From JAHCHG01 sp038246645 (GTDB lineage Bacteria > Acidobacteriota > Blastocatellia > Pyrinomonadales > Pyrinomonadaceae): DNA of 64,000 bases. Shown piece by piece: positions 58,347-64,000 of the stretch. The DNA lies in assembly GCA_038246645.1 (NCBI GenBank), contig JBBRVS010000001.1, forward strand, positions 1-64,000. The letters run 5' to 3'. Made by a program: the position numbers and the translations under genes. Under the pieces are notes generated by a model. The model ran no database searches. It was not told the DNA's origin and saw only the letters and a program-made list of their open reading frames with translations. Positions within the stretch are counted from its first letter, which is position 1, and each line of letters begins with the position of its first letter.

Positions 58347-59222
58347 TTATTTTTTTGAGATTTTTCTCGTAAACTGCACGACATCCGTAAAACTCTCGGC
58401 GAAAAAATCAGCCGGAAAACGTCGGCGAATCTGCAAATCCTGAAAGGCGCGACCGCCGAGAATGACCTGTCCATCGGTGTTACAAAGTTTGTCGGTGAAA
58501 CTGCGAAAATCGCGGGAAAGCCTTTCAATATCAGTCAAAATTGTTGATGAAATACAGATAATTTTCGGAAGATGCTGCGAAATTTCTTCGCAAAGCGAAT
58601 AAATCGGCAGATTTGTGCCGAAATTTATGACCTCGAAACCTTCTTTTTCAAAGATCATCTGAACCAGATGAACCGGAAGTTCGTGAAAATCGCCTTCGAT
58701 CGTGCAGCAAATCGCTGTTTTTCCGTTCGGTTCGCTGACCGGAACCAGATTTCGCAATTTATGAAGCGCACAAATCGCCGTGCGTGTGGCAAGATGTTCC
58801 TGCGCGATGGTCAATTCGCCGGCAAACCAGAGTTCGCCGATGCGTTTCATCGCCGGAGAGATTATTTCATCAAAAATATATTCGAGAGATTTACCGTTTA
58901 AATGAGAGTTTATAAAAATATTCGAGGTTTCTTCTTCGCACCCGTTGATGAGCGAATGAAAAAGTTCGGAATCGGAATAATTCTTATTTTCCCGCCGGCG
59001 AACGGAAGCGGAAACGACCGATTCGCCGCCGTTATACTGTTTTAGACCGAGTTCCTGTTCGCGCTGAAAACGGGCGATTTCTTCGATGCGAAAACGCCTG
59101 TGTCCGCCGCTTGTGCGTTCGGATTTTAAAAGTCCCGCATCTTCCCAACGCTTGACGGTCGCGTCGCTCACGCAACACAAACGCGCAACTTCTTTAGTTG
59201 TTAAACTTTTCGGCACGGGCAT
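58347..59222 (-). CDS. MerR-type regulator with cobalamin-binding domain (CarH/LitR-like photoreceptor)
   Basis: A 291-residue protein. Residues 7-55 form a MerR helix-turn-helix (TTKEVARLCCVSDATVKRWE, RTSGGHRRFR). Residues about 85-155 are the four-helix cap with the W-x9-EH motif LWFAGELTIAQEH (W132, E142, H143), the AdoCbl-binding signature of CarH photoreceptors. Residues about 165-290 are a B12 Rossmann domain with DFH (D178, H180), the lower axial His. The residue after W132 is Phe, where T. thermophilus CarH has His132. It likely represses target promoters in the dark. The spacer 59223-59620 is divergent and holds a strong promoter. Confidence 0.9.
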   Translation of the reverse strand: MPVPKSLTTKEVARLCCVSDATVKRWEDAGLLKSERTSGGHRRFRIEEIARFQREQELGLKQYNGGESVVSASVRRRENKNYSDSELFHSLINGCEEETSNIFINSHLNGKSLEYIFDEIISPAMKRIGELWFAGELTIAQEHLATRTAICALHKLRNLVPVSEPNGKTAICCTIEGDFHELPVHLVQMIFEKEGFEVINFGTNLPIYSLCEEISQHLPKIICISSTILTDIERLSRDFRSFTDKLCNTDGQVILGGRAFQDLQIRRRFPADFFAESFTDVVQFTRKISKK

Positions 59223-59427
59223 ATAAAACTGTATTAAAATTTATACTTTTATAAAAATTCGGTAAAAACCGGAAAGATCGAAATTCAGAAAAAAACTCCA
59301 ACTCAAATAATACTCAAAACGCTTAAATCGCACAAGTTTGACATATCGGTTTTTATTTTAAATAGTCATTTTTTTTCGGCATACCACACAAAATTACGTT
59401 AAATTTGTATAAATTAACAAAAAACTC

Positions 59428-59456
59428 TTGACAAAGCTTTGATAGTTTTATAATAT
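59428..59456 (+). promoter_or_regulatory. strong sigma-70-type promoter divergent from the carH-like gene
   Basis: TTGACA at 59428-59433 is followed 17 bp later by TAATAT (59451-59456) or 15 bp later by TATAAT (59449-59454). It points toward the membrane protein gene at 59621. Its place next to a CarH-like gene makes light control a reasonable hypothesis. The spacer 59457-59576 has two 20-bp direct repeats (59536-59555 and 59556-59575, CGAACAAGGG..TAGG..AAAA). Confidence 0.6.
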
Positions 59457-59576
59457 CAAAATCGCACAAACCGCTCATTAAGTAATAAGCAATTTATATT
59501 AATTGCCGGGAAATAAACTTAAAGATATGGAAGAGCGAACAAGGGGTAGGTAAAACGAACAAGGGTAGGCAAAAAT

Positions 59577-59610
59577 GAAAGTCGTTGTTATTAAAATAAC
59601 AGCGACTTTC
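59577..59610 (+). other. stem-loop just before the start codon of the 59621 gene
   Basis: GAAAGTCGTTGTTATT (59577-59592) pairs with AATAACAGCGACTTTC (59595-59610) with one G-T wobble. It ends 10 nt before ATG 59621, taking the place of the ribosome binding site. It may be a terminator of a short leader RNA from the promoter at 59428 (GGGTTTT follows) or a translation-blocking element. Confidence 0.6.
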
Positions 59611-59620
59611 GGGTTTTAAA

Positions 59621-60061
59621 ATGACAAAGACAATTTTAATTCTGCAAATTGCTTCAACGCTTGTTTTGGTCGGCGTGATCTGGATTATTCAGCTGGTTCA
59701 ATACCCGTTTTTTTCCGAAGTTCGCGTTGATAATTTCCCGACATATCACGCCGCGCACACTTTTTGGATCACGCCGGTCGTCGCGCCGGCGATGATCGTC
59801 GAACTTCTAACTTCAATTCTCATAATCTTTTATCCGCCGGAAAATATAAATTACAAACTGCTCTGGTTCGGTTTGATTCCGGCAATAATCGTCTGGGCTT
59901 CAACCTTTTTCATACAAATCCCAATGCACAATAAACTCGCGCTCGGCTTCGATGCGGAAGCGCATAAAACGCTCGTCAACACAAACTGGATTCGCACAAT
60001 CGCCTGGAGCATTCGCGGTGCGTTGGTTTTATTTTTCGCGTGGCAGACAATTCGCGTTTAG
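59621..60061 (+). CDS. four-helix integral membrane protein of unknown function
   Basis: A 146-residue protein with four hydrophobic segments (about 5-25, 50-72, 80-100, 125-143). The conserved-looking pieces VIWIIQLVQYPFFSEV, YHAAHTFWITPVVAPAMIVELL and HNKLALGFD suggest a small conserved family with His residues near the membrane surface, but I cannot name it with confidence. Transcribed away from the carH-like gene, so it may belong to its regulon. Confidence 0.7.
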   Translation: MTKTILILQIASTLVLVGVIWIIQLVQYPFFSEVRVDNFPTYHAAHTFWITPVVAPAMIVELLTSILIIFYPPENINYKLLWFGLIPAIIVWASTFFIQIPMHNKLALGFDAEAHKTLVNTNWIRTIAWSIRGALVLFFAWQTIRV

Positions 60062-60118
60062 TCATTTGTCCTTCTTACTTTGCGCTTTTGTCGGAAAAGT
60101 TTACAATTTTTATCGGCG

Positions 60119-60508
60119 ATGAAAATTTCATATATTAAACCTGAAGATGCGATTTTTCTTCATACGGAATTAATGAAATCATTCGGCGAAACCCGTTGCG
60201 GCTTGAATAGTTTTGAAATGCTGGAATCGGCTCTGGCACGACCACGCAATTCGGCGATTTATGAAAATGCGGATATAATTCGTCAAACCGCTTCACTTTA
60301 TTTCGGTTTGGTCAAAAATCGAATCTGGCGCGGCGGCAACAAGCGAACGGCAACCGGTTTGATTAAAAAATTTCTCGAAATAAATGGTTATCAACCAAAT
60401 TGGACGCTTGCAGAAGTTATGCAATTAGGGCGCAATGTTGATACGGACACTTGGAAAGTTGACGAGATTGAAAGTTGGTTGCGTAGTAAAATTGAAAAGT
60501 GTAATTGA
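60119..60508 (+). CDS. Doc/Fic-like protein lacking the catalytic His
   Basis: A 129-residue protein from ATG 60119. It has the Doc fold pieces: YIKPEDAIFLHTELMKSFGE, LESALARPRNSAIYEN, YFGLVKNRIWRGGNKRTA. The catalytic motif H-x-F-x-(D/N)-A/G-N-K-R of Doc reads R68-I-W-R-G-G-N-K-R76, so the His is Arg and the Asp is Gly while NKR is intact. The kinase reaction on EF-Tu is therefore doubtful. No Phd-like antitoxin is adjacent, although one with a RelE/ParE toxin is at 45882. Confidence 0.8.
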   Translation: MKISYIKPEDAIFLHTELMKSFGETRCGLNSFEMLESALARPRNSAIYENADIIRQTASLYFGLVKNRIWRGGNKRTATGLIKKFLEINGYQPNWTLAEVMQLGRNVDTDTWKVDEIESWLRSKIEKCN

Positions 60509-60568
60509 ATAGTAGTTTATTTTACTCGGTATAAATAAATCTGCAAATTTGAAAAGGAGAATATCACT

Positions 60569-61498
60569 TTGTTGATAAAATGCGATGCCTTAAGCCTCGT
60601 TGATATAAAGCGAAATGGCGCAACTAAGCCTTTAGTTGTTGAATGTGAATATACTGACGAAGACATTTCCATTAGAAAAACCCTGCTTGTAAAAGCTAGC
60701 GGACTTCCACAAATTTTTAGTCTTAATTTGTATTGTGAAACGCTTGGAAATTTATTGGCAAGAGAATTTGGTATTGAAACTCCTGAACCTTTTATCGTCA
60801 GAATAGATGAAAATTTTGTTCAAGCTACACGCAAAACTTTGTGGGAAGAAAGCATTACCTTAAAAGTAGGATTGAGCGTAGGATGTGAATATTTTAGTCA
60901 AGGATTTACAGCAGTTAAATCTAATTTATTTTTTACAAAAGAGAAACTTGAGCAAGCGGTTATGATTTACGGCTTTGATTTAATAACTCAAAATCCGGAT
61001 CGAAGGGAAACAAATCCCAATTGTGCCATAAAAGGTGATAAGATAATTGCCTTTGATTTTGAAAAATCTTTAAGCTTTCTTTTCAATGTTATTGGGAAAG
61101 GAATTCAGCCCTGGGAAGTATCTAAATTGAATTTATCAGGTAATGACAGACACGTTTTTAAGGTAATGCCTCAACTATAAGTTATGGAACTACTTCTTTG
61201 TTCATTTAAAACCCGTAAGTCTTTTATTTTCAATCAAGGCGTTTTATTGAAACAACATCTGTAACTTTTTACTGAGGCATTACTTTTTAAGAGCAATTTG
61301 AAAGCCAAAGAAAAAGAGATAAATTGGCAACCGTTTATTGAAAAGGTGAAACAAATGGACAAGACAAAAGTTGAAGAAATCTGTTCGCTTATACCAATTG
61401 AAATTGGAAATTATACTGATAAAATATGTGAACATTTTGCATCTATTACCAGTAATATTAAGAATATAGAGCTTGAATTACAAAGGAGTTTGTTATGA
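60569..61498 (+). pseudogene. HipA-family kinase gene interrupted by a MITE
   Basis: Bases 60569-61162 encode 198 residues of a HipA_2-type kinase: LLVKASGLPQ, NLLAREFGIETPEP, and the kinase core NPDRRETNPNCAIKGDKIIAFDFE (catalytic Asp, metal-binding DFE). At 61162 the frame runs into an inserted element and stops after five more codons. The frame resumes at 61292 (AGC AAT TTG AAA GCC) and continues to a TGA at 61498 with WQPFIEKVKQMDKTKVEEI, the usual C-terminal part of the family. Removing 129 bp (121-bp element plus one 8-bp duplication) restores 266 uninterrupted residues, the normal length. Function is likely lost unless the N-terminal part acts alone. Confidence 0.88.
61163..61283. mobile_element. 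121-bp MITE with 8-bp target-site duplication
   Basis: Terminal inverted repeats begin GTAATGCCTCA (61163-61173) and end TGAGGCATTAC (61273-61283), and further inner pairing (TAAGTTA with GTAACTTTTTA) extends them imperfectly. The target duplication is TTTTTAAG, at 61155-61162 and 61284-61291, exactly 8 bp and identical. The element has no coding capacity. The 8-bp duplication fits several transposase families, so the autonomous partner cannot be assigned. Confidence 0.9.
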
Positions 61499-62361
61499 AT
61501 AAATTCGGATATACATATTGTCTCGTTAAATACGTTCATAATCCGGCGGCAGGTGAAATGCTGAATATCGGGGTTCTTTTGTTTTCAGATGAAGTAAAAC
61601 AGATTGTCGGGAAATTTGAGATTCATTTTGATCGTCTGTCTTCGGCTTTTGCTAATTTTGATGGGGATCATTATCGCTTTGTTATCAGAAATCTCGAACA
61701 TTCTATTTCTCAACTAAATGATAGATTTAAGCCTTCATTATTCCAAAACGGTTTTGAGGATATAAAAGGAGTTTTTCGTTTGCTTATGCCGGATTTAGGC
61801 TTGAGTATTCAGTTTGGAAATGTGTTGGCGGGAATCACAAATAATTTAGAAGAAGAAGCAGAACATATTTTTAATCGGTTGATAACTTCTCAAACTCCGC
61901 AGAAAGAGAAGAAAAGCCGTTCAGATGAAGAAATCTGGGCAACAGTTTATAATAAGCCTCTAGCTAAGAGACAATTAACAAATCACTTAAAACCCCATAT
62001 TTTTAGTTCTGGAGAAAGTAATTGGAAATTTGAACATACTTTCAAAAATGAAAAATGGCATATACTTGATCCTGTTACAATGGATTACGCGCAAGCTGAA
62101 ACAATGAAGATGAAAGCCGCAAAGTTGACCGGGCAGGCAGTATTTCTTAAAGAAAATAAAGATATTAAAAAGATGTATCTTTTACTTGGAGAACCAAGAA
62201 ATCCTGCTTTACAAAAGGCATTTATTGAGGCAAAGAATCTTTTGAATAAAATTCCGATTGAGAAAGAAATTATTGAAGAAAAAGATGCAGAAGAATTTGC
62301 TAAAGATTTAGCTTCATATATGAAAGAACACGGCGTGTTTGAGAATGAAGAAAACCAGTAG
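61495..62361 (+). CDS. DUF3037 protein, partner of HipA-family kinase
   Basis: A 288-residue protein whose ATG overlaps the kinase-gene stop by four bases (ATGA). It starts YCLVKYVHNPAAGEMLNIGVLLFSDEVKQIVG, the DUF3037 signature, followed by a helical C-terminal half rich in Lys/Glu. DUF3037 and HipA_2 genes are regularly adjacent, and toxin-antitoxin or related function has been proposed for such pairs. Intact, although its partner is disrupted. Confidence 0.85.
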   Translation: MNKFGYTYCLVKYVHNPAAGEMLNIGVLLFSDEVKQIVGKFEIHFDRLSSAFANFDGDHYRFVIRNLEHSISQLNDRFKPSLFQNGFEDIKGVFRLLMPDLGLSIQFGNVLAGITNNLEEEAEHIFNRLITSQTPQKEKKSRSDEEIWATVYNKPLAKRQLTNHLKPHIFSSGESNWKFEHTFKNEKWHILDPVTMDYAQAETMKMKAAKLTGQAVFLKENKDIKKMYLLLGEPRNPALQKAFIEAKNLLNKIPIEKEIIEEKDAEEFAKDLASYMKEHGVFENEENQ

Positions 62362-62389
62362 TAAAATTCAAAATTGATATTTTACAAAC

Positions 62390-62425
62390 GCGGTCTTTAC
62401 GTAAAGTAAATGACCGCAATTTTTT
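62390..62425 (+). terminator. terminator after the DUF3037 gene
   Basis: GCGGTC (62390-62395) pairs with GACCGC (62412-62417), with inner TTTAC/GTAAA pairing, and is followed by a T-run (62420-62426). Confidence 0.85.
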
Positions 62426-62477
62426 TAATTTGTTCTTTTATTAAACAACTTATATTCTAACTTTAGGTACATACAAA

Positions 62478-63776
<1,299 letters not shown>

Positions 63777-63797
63777 ATTATAGAATTATAAAAATTT

Positions 63798-63859
63798 AAC
63801 CGGAGAAAACGCAGATAAAAATCGAAAATTATTTGCGTTTTTCGGCGGTTATTTTTTTT
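63798..63859 (+). terminator. terminator after glyA
   Basis: AACCGGAGAAAACGCA (63798-63813) pairs imperfectly with TGCGTTTTTCGGCGGTT (63834-63850), followed by eight T. Confidence 0.85.
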
Positions 63860-63943
63860 GTCAATTTGTCAAAACTTCGTCGTCCGACATATTATTAAAA
63901 CTTTGCTGAAAGTTTTCCCGGCTGAGAAAATTATTAAACGGAG

Positions 63944-64000
63944 ATGTCGAAACAAAAAAATCCAACATTGACCGATTTCGGTCGGCAAATGTCGAATCAA
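63944..64000 (+). CDS. 5' end of an unidentified gene, cut by the window edge
   Basis: ATG 63944 follows ACGGAG and opens a frame MSKQKNPTLTDFGRQMSNQ that runs to the last base. Nineteen residues are too few to name the product. The strand agrees with glyA, but a terminator separates them. Confidence 0.55.
   Translation, partial: MSKQKNPTLTDFGRQMSNQ

Overview
The window reads as a chromosomal segment of a bacterium from the Acidobacteriota, most likely class Blastocatellia. This is an inference from gene content: tandem FG-GAP/VCBS surface repeats of the FDGDG type, several Uma2-family nucleases, TonB-C domain periplasmic proteins, futalosine-route menaquinone genes and a non-mevalonate isoprenoid block. 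No rRNA, tRNA or CRISPR array was seen.

Layout. 1-2504 is a diversity-generating retroelement (DGR): the 3' end of a formylglycine-generating-enzyme-like target gene with its variable repeat (VR), an HRDC accessory gene, an Avd gene, the reverse transcriptase and the template repeat (TR). VR and TR align over 121 bp with 16 differences, every one at a TR adenine. 2711-13700 holds a candidate structured RNA, coaE and an oligopeptide ABC transporter operon (two lipoprotein binding proteins, two permeases, two ATPases) interleaved with two Uma2 genes and a small coiled-coil gene. 13765-22885 has a ferritin-like DUF2383 gene, a PfpI/DJ-1 gene, a signalling block (PocR-GAF-GGDEF cyclase, degenerate AAA/RsbW fusion, STAS antagonist, GAF-HD-GYP phosphodiesterase) and a glycerophosphodiesterase. 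22986-24590 carries small secreted proteins, two from an Arg/Tyr-rich family I do not recognise. 24949-29505 is dxr, Uma2, rseP, ispG. 29615-37559 (minus strand) has DUF2752, two TonB-C proteins, holB, tmk, hfq, a lipoprotein, miaA, a tiny membrane protein, a secreted protein and MarC. 37569-40684 is a type II restriction-modification locus with two cytosine-C5 methyltransferases and an HNH nuclease. 40740-46453 has a SpoIID-like protein, a VCBS-repeat protein, a repeat-filled spacer and a Phd/RelE-ParE toxin-antitoxin pair. 46455-59222 has an M14 peptidase, PlsC, a four-gene ubiX...mqnD operon, a sigma-54-type promoter driving a 38-codon ORF, larB, a trypsin/TPR protein, a thioredoxin-like protein and a CarH-like B12 photoreceptor regulator. 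59621-62361 has a membrane protein, a Doc-like protein lacking its catalytic His, and a HipA-family kinase gene broken by a 121-bp MITE with an 8-bp target duplication, followed by its DUF3037 partner. glyA and the first 19 codons of another gene close the window.

Two themes cut across the regions. Many spacers are bracketed by inverted repeats built of stuttered short words, and in two genes these repeats run into the N-terminal coding sequence. A dispersed repeat with a variable number of 7-bp units occurs in four places. The most notable items are the DGR, the MITE-disrupted HipA kinase whose frame is restored by precise excision, the sigma-54 small-ORF unit with two upstream sites 22 bp apart, and the pseudo-ATPase/RsbW fusion in a c-di-GMP context.
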